Positions 8,697 through 18,136 are shown, counted from the stretch's first letter. The stretch is 64,000 nucleotides of DNA from Dyadobacter bucti (GCF_005869225.1 NZ_SWFP01000002.1:1222502-1286501), one strand, 5' to 3'. Notes: generated from the sequence alone by a model not told the origin. Translations and numbers: made by a program.

Positions 8697-9667
8697 TGCC
8701 GGTTGGTTAATTGTGGGAGGACCTTATCCCAGAATGCTTCGATGAAATTCTGCTGGTTCAGGTTGACGTTGTGCAGATAAAGCTCGGTAACCCCCGCCTC
8801 GATATCAGCCGACAACCATTCCACATGCTGATCGGTGCTGTCGGAGATCCTGACAGCCGCCCCCATATCCTCCGGCCTGACAATCGCTCCTGCTGCGTCA
8901 AACCCATCCGGAGAGCGGATATCGGACAGCAGCGAGGACGCAAAAACATTGCTCTTCCACTGCGCATGCGCACCTTCAAGCGCCTTTGACATGGAGGTAT
9001 CATAAGACAGTTGAACCTTAAGATAAACCGGTTTTCCTTCTCCGCCTCCATCCCTGAAAGCATCGACCATTCTTTTCAGCTCATCGGGCGGGCGGGATGT
9101 GGTGATCATGGCGTCCGCCCATCCGCCGACCCAGCGAGCCGTTTTCTCGGTAATGGCGGCCCCTACCACGGACGGCATATAACCCGGCAACGTATACAGT
9201 TTTGCGTCATATACCTGCACCAGCCCGTCATGCGTGACAGACTCCCCGGCCCACAGCGCGCGCATGATGTCAACGCATTCTTTCAGCCGCTGGTTTCGCT
9301 CTTCCTTTGCCGGCCATCTCTCGGCAGTAATGTGCTCGTTCAGAAATTGCCCGCTACCCACAGCGATCCAGAATCTCTCCGGGAACATTTCACAAAGAGT
9401 AGCGACCGCCTGTGCGATTATGGCGGGATGGTAGCGCTGGCCGGGTGCATTAACGATCCCAAAGTGCAGATCAGTGGCCTGCATTGCGGCACCAAGCCAA
9501 CTCCAGGCGAAACCACTTTCACCCTGCGTCTCGCTCCATGGGAAAAAATGGTCTGAACAAAGCACATTTGTAAAACCCGCCTGCCGGGCCAGTTGCACGC
9601 AAGCAATAAGCTCGCTGGGTTTAAACTGCTCATGAGAAGCATGGTAGCCTATACGGATGTCGCTCAT
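8693..9667 (-). CDS. LLM-class flavin-dependent oxidoreductase (non-F420 type)
   Basis: This 324-residue protein is a bacterial luciferase-like (LLM) monooxygenase by its opening IRIGYHASHEQF and by VLCSDHFFPW and FWIAVGSGQFLNEH (about 100-113). Also diagnostic are RLKECVDIMRALWAGE (about 130-145) and VVGAAITEKTARWVGGWAD (about 165-185). It resembles the FMN-dependent subgroup that does not use F420, the usual assignment in Bacteroidota. Substrate unknown. It overlaps both neighbours by ATGA junctions (with the PncC-like gene at 9664-9667 and the barrel gene at 8693-8696). Confidence 0.88.
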   Translation of the reverse strand: MSDIRIGYHASHEQFKPSELIACVQLARQAGFTNVLCSDHFFPWSETQGESGFAWSWLGAAMQATDLHFGIVNAPGQRYHPAIIAQAVATLCEMFPERFWIAVGSGQFLNEHITAERWPAKEERNQRLKECVDIMRALWAGESVTHDGLVQVYDAKLYTLPGYMPSVVGAAITEKTARWVGGWADAMITTSRPPDELKRMVDAFRDGGGEGKPVYLKVQLSYDTSMSKALEGAHAQWKSNVFASSLLSDIRSPDGFDAAGAIVRPEDMGAAVRISDSTDQHVEWLSADIEAGVTELYLHNVNLNQQNFIEAFWDKVLPQLTNRQ

Positions 9668-10152
9668 CGGTCAGTCTTCGTTAAATCGTCAATGATCGTT
9701 TGGGTAGCCAGGTCAGCAGCGAGAAGCACGATCTGTTCCGGCGAACCTTCGAACACCTCTCTCACAGCAAGGGAGCTGTCCCTTATCAGGATTTGAATAA
9801 AGACCGTACCGACCGGTTTCTGCGGTGTTTCACTTCCGCCCGCTGTGGTAAGCCCCGTAACAGCAACCTGGATATCGGACTTGATCAGTTTTTTCAGGCG
9901 GAGTGCCAGCTCTTTCGTCACTTCCTCAGATTCAGGGGTGAATTTCTCAATGAATCCTGGATCTATGCCCAGGACATCCTCTTTCACCTCGGCATCATAG
10001 CAGACCAGCCCTCCTTTCAGAACACTGCCGGAATCCTTCGTCAGTGAAAATTCCGCGGCCAGGCGTCCCGCAGTAACACTTTCCGCAAAAGCAATGGTCA
10101 GCCCCTGTTCTTTAAGAATCCGGCTGCAATTGATAATGGTTTCTGATGGCAT
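9664..10152 (-). CDS. pncC: Nicotinamide-nucleotide amidohydrolase (PncC/CinA C-terminal domain)
   Basis: The start is taken at ATG 10152 (MPSETIINCS, 162 residues), the usual length for stand-alone CinA-C proteins; the frame extends upstream to 10230 without homology. The catalytic-loop motif is AFAESVTAGRLAAEF (about 20-34). It is followed by KGGLVCYDAEVKEDVLGI and AVTGLTTAGGSE, all characteristic of PF02464. The enzyme deamidates NMN to NaMN, recycling pyridine nucleotide. It is the first gene of a three-gene operon with ATGA overlaps. A TGGCAC motif lies 64 bases upstream of the chosen start, which supports that start. Confidence 0.88.
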   Translation of the reverse strand: MPSETIINCSRILKEQGLTIAFAESVTAGRLAAEFSLTKDSGSVLKGGLVCYDAEVKEDVLGIDPGFIEKFTPESEEVTKELALRLKKLIKSDIQVAVTGLTTAGGSETPQKPVGTVFIQILIRDSSLAVREVFEGSPEQIVLLAADLATQTIIDDLTKTDR

Positions 10153-10200
10153 GTTTGTTGACTTTTGGATCGGTTGTTTTTCAATAATTGACCAGCCTGA

Positions 10201-10216
10201 TCTAAAAATTGTGCCA
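10201..10216 (-). promoter_or_regulatory. TGGCAY motif upstream of the pncC operon
   Basis: The minus strand reads GTGGCACAATTTTT around 10216, the same 14 bases as before the susC start (16176). A second TGGCAC faces it on the plus strand at 10225-10230, giving a short inverted repeat with an 8-base centre. Confidence 0.55.
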
Positions 10217-10288
10217 CAAGAAACTGGCACGCATGTGTGGCTTTTTCAAGTATCAATGCTTGTCAAATGCCCAACAAACTCCAACATC

Positions 10289-11359
10289 CTATTCACCAGA
10301 AGGAACCGCGATAGCCTGTCCGGTGGCGACCGGCTCGCCGAAGACGGGTAGGCCTTCGGCAGTCCAGGTGAATTTTTGCATCCTTACGTTCCTGGAATCA
10401 TCACAACCCTGCCCGGCAGTCGAGTTGGCATGGTAAATAATCCAGTCCTCCTTCCCGTCCCGCGATTTGAAAAAACCATTATGCCCTACGCCAAATGCAT
10501 TGGCCGACGCCAGCCCTGTAAAAACCGGAGTGGCAGTTTTGGTCCAGCTGGCGGGGATCATCGGATTGGCTCCCGCTTTCAAACTCATCAGGCCGAGCGA
10601 GTAACGGTCGTCCCCGCAATAGCTACCCGAAAAAGCCAGGAACACCTGCCCCGCCGGGTTTCGGAGTATCTCAGGCCCCTCATTGACCGGGAACCCGCGT
10701 CTTTCCCACTCATATTGGGGAGCAGATATTTCTACCGAAGGCCCGCTAAGCGTGAAAGGGCTTGTCATCCGGGAAATGTACAGGTTCTGGGTCAGATCGG
10801 TGCTGCCGCCCTTGAACGGCCTTCCTGACCATACCATAAAAAGTGACGTATCCTGCTGAAAAACAGTCGCATCGATAGACCAAAGATCCGCAGGCTGAGT
10901 CCCGAGTTTGCCTTTGTTCGTCCAGGTACCCTGGGTCGGGTCGGAATTTTCATTTTCCAGTACCCACATCCGGTGCTCGCGGTCATTTCCATCGGAAGCA
11001 GTGTAATAGATATACCACTTGCCACGCAGATAAAAAAGCTCCGGTGCCCAGATATCCCTGGAATTATCTCCGGTAGCCGGCGCGTTGAAGACAGTAACCG
11101 GCGCAACATCCTTTAACCGGCTCATTTTGCCCGTTTTCCAGATCTGGATGCGGTTGCCCAGCGTATGCAGGTAATAATAGGTGGTATCTTTCTGATAAAC
11201 CCAGGGGTCGGGCGCGGCATTCAGCAAAGGGTTCGTAAATGTGGATGTTTGCTGGCCGCCCGGTTTTGGCGTCTGCGCTTCTTTTTTACACGATGCGCTG
11301 ATGAACACAAAAGCAAAACACCAGAAAATGACTGGCCTGAACAAAGATATATATGCCAT
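10289..11359 (-). CDS. GH43-family lipoprotein glycosidase
   Basis: A 356-residue five-bladed beta-propeller glycosidase. The signal sequence ends in a lipobox with Cys24 (FISASC), so it is a lipoprotein. The GH43 triad is visible: base Asp in AAPDPWVY (about 50), pKa-modulating Asp in DLWSIDATVF (about 163) and acid Glu in VNEGPEIL (about 226). GH43 enzymes mostly release arabinose or xylose from plant polysaccharides. It is the third gene after susC and susD (44-base gap), so it probably acts in the same polysaccharide-utilisation locus; arabinan or arabinoxylan is a guess from the family only. Confidence 0.9.
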   Translation of the reverse strand: MAYISLFRPVIFWCFAFVFISASCKKEAQTPKPGGQQTSTFTNPLLNAAPDPWVYQKDTTYYYLHTLGNRIQIWKTGKMSRLKDVAPVTVFNAPATGDNSRDIWAPELFYLRGKWYIYYTASDGNDREHRMWVLENENSDPTQGTWTNKGKLGTQPADLWSIDATVFQQDTSLFMVWSGRPFKGGSTDLTQNLYISRMTSPFTLSGPSVEISAPQYEWERRGFPVNEGPEILRNPAGQVFLAFSGSYCGDDRYSLGLMSLKAGANPMIPASWTKTATPVFTGLASANAFGVGHNGFFKSRDGKEDWIIYHANSTAGQGCDDSRNVRMQKFTWTAEGLPVFGEPVATGQAIAVPSGE

Positions 11360-11403
11360 AAGCAGGGGTTAAATTCAATAAATGTTTTCGAAATACCCTC
11401 GAA

Positions 11404-12948
11404 TCAATACACTGGGTTTTGGGTCAGATTGGGGTTGAGATCTATGTCAGACTGCGGGATCGGGTACCATTCATTTTTGTTTTTGACAAAATTGGTGAAT
11501 TCCGGATCTCTCGTAGCCAGTCCCGGCCCCAGCTCGCCCCAGCGCTGCAGATCGGCAAACCGCCAGCCTTCGCCGGTGAGTTCTGTGATACGTTCATGTT
11601 TGATCTGTGCCAGAAATTGTGCCTGTGCCAGGCCCGGCTTTGCTTGGGTCAGCGGCCGCAATCCCGCCCGCACACGCACCATATCCACGAACGGATACGC
11701 CTGGACAGTCTGGCCCAGTGCATTGAGCGCCTCAGCATACATGAGCAAAATGTCGGCATAGCGCAGCAGCCGGTGATTGTTCGGCGATCTGAAACCCTCC
11801 TCGGTCCTCCCGGCCTCGTTATCGTTCAGCTGCTTTCTGAACCAGACTGCGCTGCTTTCCCCGCCTGTGGTTCCATAGCGGCTGGCGAAGGTCTGCCCGT
11901 AAATCATCGTAAACTGCGGGCCGCGTACGTCTGTGGAATCGAAAAGTAAGGTTGCGGCAAGCCTTGGGTCTCTGGTGCCCAGGGCCGTATTTTCTTTTTT
12001 AAATTCTCCCACAAGCCACCGCCGGGCCCCGCCGTCGGAAAAGCCCACGCCCCGGGGCGCATAGAACTGGGCAATGGAAGTCCCGGTGTTATTGATCCGG
12101 GTTTCATCGACGTCGTCATCGGTACTTTCATTGGGATTGAACCTGAACTGTATCTCAAAAACAGATTCGCTGTTATTTTCGGTGGAAGCTTTGAAATTGT
12201 CCTGGTAACTGGCAGTTAAAGTATAAATCCCTTTTCCTTCCCCGGTGATAAACCATGCCAGCGTAGTTGCGGCCTCCTGGTTTTTACCCTGGTGCAGATA
12301 CGCCTTGCCGAGTAGTCCCAATGCAGCACCGCGGGTTGCCCGCCCGAGATCGTCGCCGGTATAGCTGAGCGGCAAAGCTGACGCTGCTTCGGACAGGTCC
12401 TTTTCTACCTGCGCCCAGGCTTCTGCATTGGTAGCGTTCGATGGCCGGTCTGTCGGCTCGGAAGGTTCGAGGAGCAGCGGCGGCCTGCCGAAATACAATG
12501 TCAGGTTGAAGTAAAATAACCCTCTCAGAAACTTTGCTTCGCCGATAATCCGGTTTTTCAGCGTTTCTTCCATGTCAATGCCGGGCACGTAAGCCAGTAC
12601 CTGATTTGCCCTGAATATACCGATAAACAGGTTTTGCCAGGTTCCGGCTGTCAGCCCTTCATTGTAATTGGTCTGGTTGAAGCTCATGATATTGTTCAGC
12701 GTAATGTCGCCGCCGGAGCCATACCCTTCGTCCGACCGGAGCATTCCGTGATAGAATAAAAACCTCGAATACAGTGTAGCCGTCCGGTGAAACGTGCTGT
12801 AAACAGCATTGATGCCTTTTACTGCATCCGCATCGCTTTTCCAGAAGGACGCTATGGTGGGATTATTCGGATTAGGCTGGTCAAAATCGCGGTCGCAGGA
12901 AGTGGTAACCAGCAGAATGAATGAAGTGAGCAAAAATATCTTTTTCAT
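11404..12948 (-). CDS. SusD/RagB family surface glycan-binding lipoprotein
   Basis: A 514-residue protein with a lipoprotein signal ending VTTSC (Cys18). It has the SusD architecture: N-terminal NPNNPTIASFWKS and a TPR-like core (AEAKFLRGLFYFNLTLYFGRPPL near 150-170). The C-terminal block has LLRYADILLMYAEALN (about 390-405) and a final WYPIPQSDIDLNPNLTQNP. It caps the SusC transporter on the cell surface and binds oligosaccharide. It is 30 bases downstream of susC and 44 bases upstream of the GH43 gene in the same operon. Confidence 0.96.
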   Translation of the reverse strand: MKKIFLLTSFILLVTTSCDRDFDQPNPNNPTIASFWKSDADAVKGINAVYSTFHRTATLYSRFLFYHGMLRSDEGYGSGGDITLNNIMSFNQTNYNEGLTAGTWQNLFIGIFRANQVLAYVPGIDMEETLKNRIIGEAKFLRGLFYFNLTLYFGRPPLLLEPSEPTDRPSNATNAEAWAQVEKDLSEAASALPLSYTGDDLGRATRGAALGLLGKAYLHQGKNQEAATTLAWFITGEGKGIYTLTASYQDNFKASTENNSESVFEIQFRFNPNESTDDDVDETRINNTGTSIAQFYAPRGVGFSDGGARRWLVGEFKKENTALGTRDPRLAATLLFDSTDVRGPQFTMIYGQTFASRYGTTGGESSAVWFRKQLNDNEAGRTEEGFRSPNNHRLLRYADILLMYAEALNALGQTVQAYPFVDMVRVRAGLRPLTQAKPGLAQAQFLAQIKHERITELTGEGWRFADLQRWGELGPGLATRDPEFTNFVKNKNEWYPIPQSDIDLNPNLTQNPVY

Positions 12949-12978
12949 GTTGATGTCTTTGAGATGAATATCCGCTTG

Positions 12979-15900
12979 TCAGAAACCAAGGTTCAGGCCG
13001 AAAGAAATGATGCGGGATGAAGGGTACCCGCCCAGGTCTACTCCGGGTTCGAGATTAAAGTTTGCTCCTACCACATCAGGATCCAGCCCGGTGTATTTGG
13101 TGAACGTCAGCAGGTTTTGTGCACTCACATATACCCTCGCATTGCTTACAGACAGTTTTCCGGTAACGGTCTGAGGAATCGAATAGGAAAGCTCTACATT
13201 TCTCAACCTCAGGTAAGAGCCGTTTTCGAGCCAGCGATCGGTATTGGCGCGGACATTGGAAACAATACCCCGGTCGGCGCTGGCAGGATCACCCGCAGCT
13301 CCTGTCGAATAAGACACCCCGAGCCTGGGGAAATCTGTTCCGGTATTGTCGGGTGTCCAGGGGTTGATATCCCGGCGGTAATTGGAATAGCCCATTCCGT
13401 CGATTTCTCTTCTCACATCATTATATATTTTTTGACCGAAAGCCCCGTAAAACTGAACGTTCAGCGACAAGCCGGCCCAGGTTCCGTTCAGGATCAGGCC
13501 CGAGGTCAGCTTAGGCCACGGACTGCCTGCAAACGAGCGGTCGCGGTCGTTGATATCGTCATTTGTATTCTGGTCGATCCGGTTCACGTAACGGATATCC
13601 CCGGGTTGGGCATAGGCCGCTTGTGCGCCATGGGCCTGTATTTCTTCATTGTTCTGAAAAAGCCCGTCAGTTTTGATCAGATAATATTCACCAATAGAGC
13701 GGCCGACCTGCGAGCGGGTGTTGCCAGACTGGATGTAATTTCTCGGTTCGCCGGTTTCTTCGTCCACGCCCAGGTTTCCGAGTGCGAGCACTTTGTTTCG
13801 GATGATGCTGAAATTCGGCGCAACGCTCCATGTAAATGGCCCGGAAGTATGGCGGTAACTGAAATCAAGCTCCAAACCTTTGTTTTCAATAGAACCGATA
13901 TTGACCAGCGGGTCGCCCTGCAGGTTTCCGATGTAGAGCGGCAGCGGCAATGACAGCAATACATCCTTCGCTACCGAGCGGAACGCATCGATCGTGATCG
14001 CAAGCTTATTGTTGAAAAGGACCAGGTCTGCACCAATGTTGGTCGTAGCCTTTTGTTCCCATTTTATATCCTCATATACAAGCCTCGCCTGCGTGGCGCC
14101 GGGAAACTCCGTTTGCTCCGAGCCGAACACTGCCCGGGGCGCCTGGTTCAGAAAGCCGGTAAACTGGTAATTGCTCAGGTTGGCCGAACCCAGTACGCCA
14201 TACGATCCTCTCAGTTTCAGTTCGGTGACAATGTCCGACTTGAAAAACTCTTCATTGCTGATTTTCCAGGAAGCTGCCGCAGAAGGAAAATAACCTGTGC
14301 GGTGCGCCGGTGAAAAACGGGAATCTTTGTCGGCGCGGAACGTGAGGGTGAGGTAATATTTTTCCGCAAAATTATAATTGATCCTTCCCAACGCGGAATT
14401 GATCAGCGTTTGAGAGCGTGTACCGGTGGCCGTCATCCCGCCGCTGGCCGAATTGATGGTCGTAAAGTAGTCGCCACCGTAAATACCAAGCTGCAATCTC
14501 CGGCCGCCCACTGCGTCGTTGCGGATGGTTTGCTGGGTGTACCCGACCACGCCGTTCAGGTTGTGTTTGTTAAAAGTAAAATTGAAGTTCAAAGTATGCT
14601 CAAAAAGGTAGCTGAGAAACTGGGAGCGGTTCTGTGCCACGCTGCTGAAATCCGGTGACTGGTTCCAGTACCAGAGCCCTTCTTTTCTTACATCATTGGT
14701 TTTATCAAAACTGGTCTCCAGCCCCGCGTTGAAACGGTAGCTTACGGCTTTGAGGATCTTGTAATCGACAAATGCATTTCCCAGTACCTTAAAAAAGTTA
14801 AAGGTCGTTTTGGTAATATCGTTGATGGCGACCTGGTTTCTTGCAAACGAGCGCGCATTGAATGAACCGTAACCCCAGCCGCCCGGATTGGAAGTACTGG
14901 CCAGATCGGCGCTTTGCACCGGAATGATCGGCAAGCTTGTCCACATATCGTACCATGCATTCCCCTCCGCAAATCCACCCTGAAACGGCGTATTGCGTTC
15001 GGTGCTGGAAATCATCATATTTTCCCCGAAGGTAAATTTATTCCGCGTCGCCTCCGTGTTGATCCGCACTGACGCCCGCTGGAAATCGCGGGCTTTGAGG
15101 ACACCTTCGTCCGCAAAGTAAGAACCCGAGATCAGGTACTTGCTGTCCTTTCCGCCTCCCGACAAACTGACGTTGTAATCCTGGATACTGCCCGTATGCA
15201 GCAACTGGTCGGCCCAATTGGTATCAGTCGCGCCATTGTAATTTGCAACAGCCGGCTGCAATGCATAACCCGCCGCCTGATACGCGCGGGTATTCGTGGA
15301 GACATATTCCTGTCCGTTCATCATATCCCAGCGTCTGGGAAGGGAGGAAACACCGACACGCGCAGAGGCATCCACTTTGAGCGCACCCTCCTTTCCTTTT
15401 TTGGTGGTAATGATAATCACCCCGTTCGCCGCCCGGGAGCCGTAAATAGCCGCCGCCGACGCATCTTTTAAAACTTGTATCGTTTCAACATCATTAGGGT
15501 TTACGGTGGTGTTCGCATCGGCAAGCATACCGTCGATCACATACAGCGGGCTGGCATTTCCAAACAGCGTACTCAACCCGCGTATATTCACCACCGCCTC
15601 CTGCCCCGGTGCGCCGCCATTCCGCACCGCCACTCCGGGCGTCATACCTTGTAAAGCCTCGGGCAACGAGCGCGCAATGCGTTTATTTGTATTTTGGGCA
15701 TCGATGATACCAGTGGCACCGGTCAGGTCCGACCGCTTCACCGACTGATATCCGATCACGACAAACTCTTCCAGGTTCTGTGCGTCTTCGACGAGCTGTA
15801 CCGTGTAGGCCGACTGATCGGTAACGGGAACTTCGGCAGCCAGGAAGCCAATGAACGAAACCCGTAAGGTTTGCCCGTTTTGGGCAATTATTGAAAATTT

Positions 15901-16080
15901 CCCCTCTGCATCGGTGATCGTCGCGGTATTGGTGCCGGCAATGATCACCGTGGCTCCCGGCAGCAACTCGCCTGTGGATGTCTGCACAACGCCGGTAACT
16001 TCCCTGCCTTGGGCGGATACGGCATGCATGCCGTAAAAAAAGAGCAGGATCATTTGGAATAACGTATAAGAATAGCGCAT
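12979..16080 (-). CDS. SusC/RagA family TonB-dependent outer-membrane transporter
   Basis: The start is taken at ATG 16080 (MRYSYTLFQM..., 1033 residues) because a signal peptide ending VSAQ begins there; the upstream 38 codons are non-coding. After the signal come a CarboxypepD_reg-like domain (VTGVVQTSTGELLPGATV, about 25-110) and a TonB plug. The SusC/RagA signature AAAIYGSRAANGVIIITTKK (about 205-225) precedes a 22-strand barrel ending FGLNLGF. No N-terminal STN domain is present, so sigma/anti-sigma signalling through this receptor is unlikely. It imports oligosaccharides with its SusD partner. A TGGCAC motif is 96 bases upstream. Confidence 0.96.
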   Translation of the reverse strand: MRYSYTLFQMILLFFYGMHAVSAQGREVTGVVQTSTGELLPGATVIIAGTNTATITDAEGKFSIIAQNGQTLRVSFIGFLAAEVPVTDQSAYTVQLVEDAQNLEEFVVIGYQSVKRSDLTGATGIIDAQNTNKRIARSLPEALQGMTPGVAVRNGGAPGQEAVVNIRGLSTLFGNASPLYVIDGMLADANTTVNPNDVETIQVLKDASAAAIYGSRAANGVIIITTKKGKEGALKVDASARVGVSSLPRRWDMMNGQEYVSTNTRAYQAAGYALQPAVANYNGATDTNWADQLLHTGSIQDYNVSLSGGGKDSKYLISGSYFADEGVLKARDFQRASVRINTEATRNKFTFGENMMISSTERNTPFQGGFAEGNAWYDMWTSLPIIPVQSADLASTSNPGGWGYGSFNARSFARNQVAINDITKTTFNFFKVLGNAFVDYKILKAVSYRFNAGLETSFDKTNDVRKEGLWYWNQSPDFSSVAQNRSQFLSYLFEHTLNFNFTFNKHNLNGVVGYTQQTIRNDAVGGRRLQLGIYGGDYFTTINSASGGMTATGTRSQTLINSALGRINYNFAEKYYLTLTFRADKDSRFSPAHRTGYFPSAAASWKISNEEFFKSDIVTELKLRGSYGVLGSANLSNYQFTGFLNQAPRAVFGSEQTEFPGATQARLVYEDIKWEQKATTNIGADLVLFNNKLAITIDAFRSVAKDVLLSLPLPLYIGNLQGDPLVNIGSIENKGLELDFSYRHTSGPFTWSVAPNFSIIRNKVLALGNLGVDEETGEPRNYIQSGNTRSQVGRSIGEYYLIKTDGLFQNNEEIQAHGAQAAYAQPGDIRYVNRIDQNTNDDINDRDRSFAGSPWPKLTSGLILNGTWAGLSLNVQFYGAFGQKIYNDVRREIDGMGYSNYRRDINPWTPDNTGTDFPRLGVSYSTGAAGDPASADRGIVSNVRANTDRWLENGSYLRLRNVELSYSIPQTVTGKLSVSNARVYVSAQNLLTFTKYTGLDPDVVGANFNLEPGVDLGGYPSSRIISFGLNLGF

Positions 16081-16160
16081 AGCAGATGTGTTGATGAATG
16101 GAAGACTAATGAGAAGCAGCTGCGTCCCGTTCCGGGCCGGATAAAAATGGTATCTAACTA

Positions 16161-16176
16161 ATAAAAAATTGTGCCA
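16161..16176 (-). promoter_or_regulatory. TGGCAY motif and inverted repeat upstream of susC
   Basis: The minus strand reads GTGGCACAATTTTTTATT from about 16177, 96 bases before the susC start. A facing copy (TGGCACAAT, 16187-16195, plus strand) makes an inverted repeat ATTGTGCCA-N10-TGGCACAAT spanning 16168-16195. Confidence 0.55.
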
Positions 16177-16276
16177 CGCAGCAGCCTGGCACAATTTCTG
16201 TTTTTACGTTTTTTCGTTACGATTCTACTAAGCAGGGACGACAGCCTCTGATGCATGAAATGAATTTCTGCGCTGG

Positions 16277-17515
16277 TTACTGATAAGATACCCGGTAAAT
16301 CACTCCGTTTGTATCGTCCGAAAATAACAGCGATCCGTCCTTGTGAACAGTCACCCCGACCACGCGGCCAAAATGTGCCTTCTTGTTGTTCACGATGAAG
16401 CCTGTGACAAAATCGTCAAATCGTACGGGTTTGCCATTTTCATAGTGCAGCCTGACTATCTTATATCCAACCGGCTCACTTCTGTTCCACGAACCGCGCA
16501 TCGCGACAAATGCATCGTTCCTGTATTCTTCCGGAAACATTGCCCCGGAATAAAATGCCATAGCCATCGGAGCGGAATGTGCCTGGTAAGTAAGTGCCGG
16601 AAGGGTCGTCTTTTGCAAATACTGCTGATAAGTGGTGTCACCTTTTGGCCTGTCTCCGGGATTATATTTCCCCTCTCCGTAGATATATGGCCACCCATAA
16701 TCCGCACTTTGCTTAATTTGGTTAACCTCCTCTTTCTGCTCATTATCCCCTAACCAGTCAATGCCGTGATCCATGCCCCAAAGCTCGCTGGTCTGGGGAT
16801 GCCAGCCAAAGCCGATCGTATTACGGAGCCCTTTGGCAAAAATTTTACGGTCGGAACCGTCTTCCTCCGCCCTCAGCATGGTGGCATTTTCAGGGTTCGG
16901 TTCCGGGCAGGAATTGCATGTACTTCCGACAGAGAGATACATCTTGTTGTCCGGCCCGAATGCAATCGTACGGTTTGGATGCTGGCCACCGTCCGGCAAA
17001 TCATCCATAATCATTTTGGGTGTACCTAAAGTGCCATCCGGATTAAGATCTGCGACATAAACTTCTTTAACTGCCACCATGAACATTTTCCCGTTATGAA
17101 TCGTAAGCCCATGGACCTGCTTGATGGTTGCAACTGTTTTGACATGATCCGACATACCATCTGCGTTTGCATCGGTCAACATGATCACCAAACCGGCTTC
17201 CCTGTCCGAGGCATATATGTGCCCGTTGCCGTCAGAGACCAATATCCTAGGCTTGCCGACGCCCTCCGCGAATTTGTTGATCTTAAAACCACCGGGAACA
17301 CGGAGCTGAGCAATATTTGCGTCTGTGGCGGGCTGTACTGCGGGATAAAAAACGTAGCCTTCTATCTGTGTGGAGGTAGCCTCCTTATCAGTCTCGGGAA
17401 TAATCGAATCCCAAAAACCATCGCCGTCTTTACAGCCAAATGTAAGTACTACGAAAAACGCCGTGATTGCACAACCGAGTTGAAAAGTTTTTAAGACTGG
17501 ATAGTTTTTACGCAT
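16277..17515 (-). CDS. Glucose/sorbosone dehydrogenase-like lipoprotein (beta-propeller)
   Basis: A 412-residue protein with a lipoprotein signal (lipobox LTFGC, Cys28). The mature part is a six-bladed propeller of the PQQ-dependent L-sorbosone/aldose dehydrogenase type (PF07995/GSDH). It has LRVPGGFKINKFAEGVGKPR, NRTIAFGPDNKMYLSVGSTC, the loop ATMLRAEEDGSDRKIFAKGLRN and GFGWHPQTSELWGMDHGIDW. The Cys pair in CNSCPEP (about 195-200) is common in this group. Probable periplasmic sugar oxidation; cofactor and substrate are not proven. A TGGCAT motif lies 85 bases upstream. Confidence 0.87.
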   Translation of the reverse strand: MRKNYPVLKTFQLGCAITAFFVVLTFGCKDGDGFWDSIIPETDKEATSTQIEGYVFYPAVQPATDANIAQLRVPGGFKINKFAEGVGKPRILVSDGNGHIYASDREAGLVIMLTDANADGMSDHVKTVATIKQVHGLTIHNGKMFMVAVKEVYVADLNPDGTLGTPKMIMDDLPDGGQHPNRTIAFGPDNKMYLSVGSTCNSCPEPNPENATMLRAEEDGSDRKIFAKGLRNTIGFGWHPQTSELWGMDHGIDWLGDNEQKEEVNQIKQSADYGWPYIYGEGKYNPGDRPKGDTTYQQYLQKTTLPALTYQAHSAPMAMAFYSGAMFPEEYRNDAFVAMRGSWNRSEPVGYKIVRLHYENGKPVRFDDFVTGFIVNNKKAHFGRVVGVTVHKDGSLLFSDDTNGVIYRVSYQ

Positions 17516-17584
17516 GATCTGTTGATTTTTTTGAGTTGATGAATGCTTAATGCCTCTTTCTTTCCGGCAAAAAGCCCGGCTTCC

Positions 17585-17600
17585 TAAAAAAGCTATGCCA
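17585..17600 (-). promoter_or_regulatory. TGGCAY motif upstream of sorbosone-dehydrogenase-like gene
   Basis: The minus strand reads TGGCATAGCTTTTTTA from 17600, 85 bases before the ATG at 17515. Confidence 0.5.
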
Positions 17601-17667
17601 CATCGGTTGCAAGGAGGGGGTCACCGCAGCCCTGGATTTTCCGAAGCATCAAACGAGTCTGGCACCA

Positions 17668-17683
17668 TGGCACGTTTTTCGAT
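17668..17683 (+). promoter_or_regulatory. TGGCAY motif upstream of ytxH-like gene
   Basis: TGGCACGTTTTTCGAT begins at 17668, 47 bases before the ATG at 17715. A second TGGCAC starts 8 bases earlier (17660), giving a direct repeat. Confidence 0.5.
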
Positions 17684-17714
17684 AAGGCAAGGATCTACTA
17701 CAAACCATACAAAC

Positions 17715-18107
17715 ATGAAATCAGATAACGAGTACTACGAAAACGAAGATTCCGACCGTGGAGGTTTTACAACCGGCCTTTTGGTTGGAGCTGTGGTGGG
17801 GGCTGCGATTGCGCTGCTTTTTGCCCCTAAATCCGGTGAACAAACCCGGCAGCAGTTAAAGGACCTTGCCGATCAGCAGAAAGACAACCTGAAAAACGAA
17901 TGGGAAAGGACCAAAGATAAGGTGGCTACCGCAGTAGACAATGTCAGGGAAAAAGCCGATCTGGCTGCCCAACATGCGGAAAGTACTGTGGATAGTTATG
18001 CCGAAAAGGCAATGGACAAGGTCATCCAGGTTGCCGATGGGGCAAAATCGACGGTGGATAAATTCAGAAGTTTTAATGATAACCTCGGTCAGCACACGCA
18101 AATCTAG
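17715..18107 (+). CDS. YtxH-domain (gas-vesicle-like) stress protein
   Basis: The start is set at ATG 17715 (MKSDNEYYEN, 130 residues), where the family begins; the frame is open from 17550 but that part lacks homology. One membrane or surface-associated glycine-rich helix (GLLVGAVVGAAIALLFAPKS, about 21-40) is followed by a long charged amphipathic coil (EWERTKDKVATAVDNVREKA), as in PF12732. Proteins of this type are linked to general and osmotic stress; the mechanism is unknown. It has its own hairpin terminator (18137-18169) and an upstream TGGCAC motif. Confidence 0.9.
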   Translation: MKSDNEYYENEDSDRGGFTTGLLVGAVVGAAIALLFAPKSGEQTRQQLKDLADQQKDNLKNEWERTKDKVATAVDNVREKADLAAQHAESTVDSYAEKAMDKVIQVADGAKSTVDKFRSFNDNLGQHTQI

Positions 18108-18136
18108 TGCGCTGTATATTACGTTAAACGATTCTT

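Noticed and set aside
12979..16194. Longer susC start at 16194
   Set aside because: The 38 extra codons precede the signal peptide and overlap the TGGCAC inverted repeat, so ATG 16080 is preferred.
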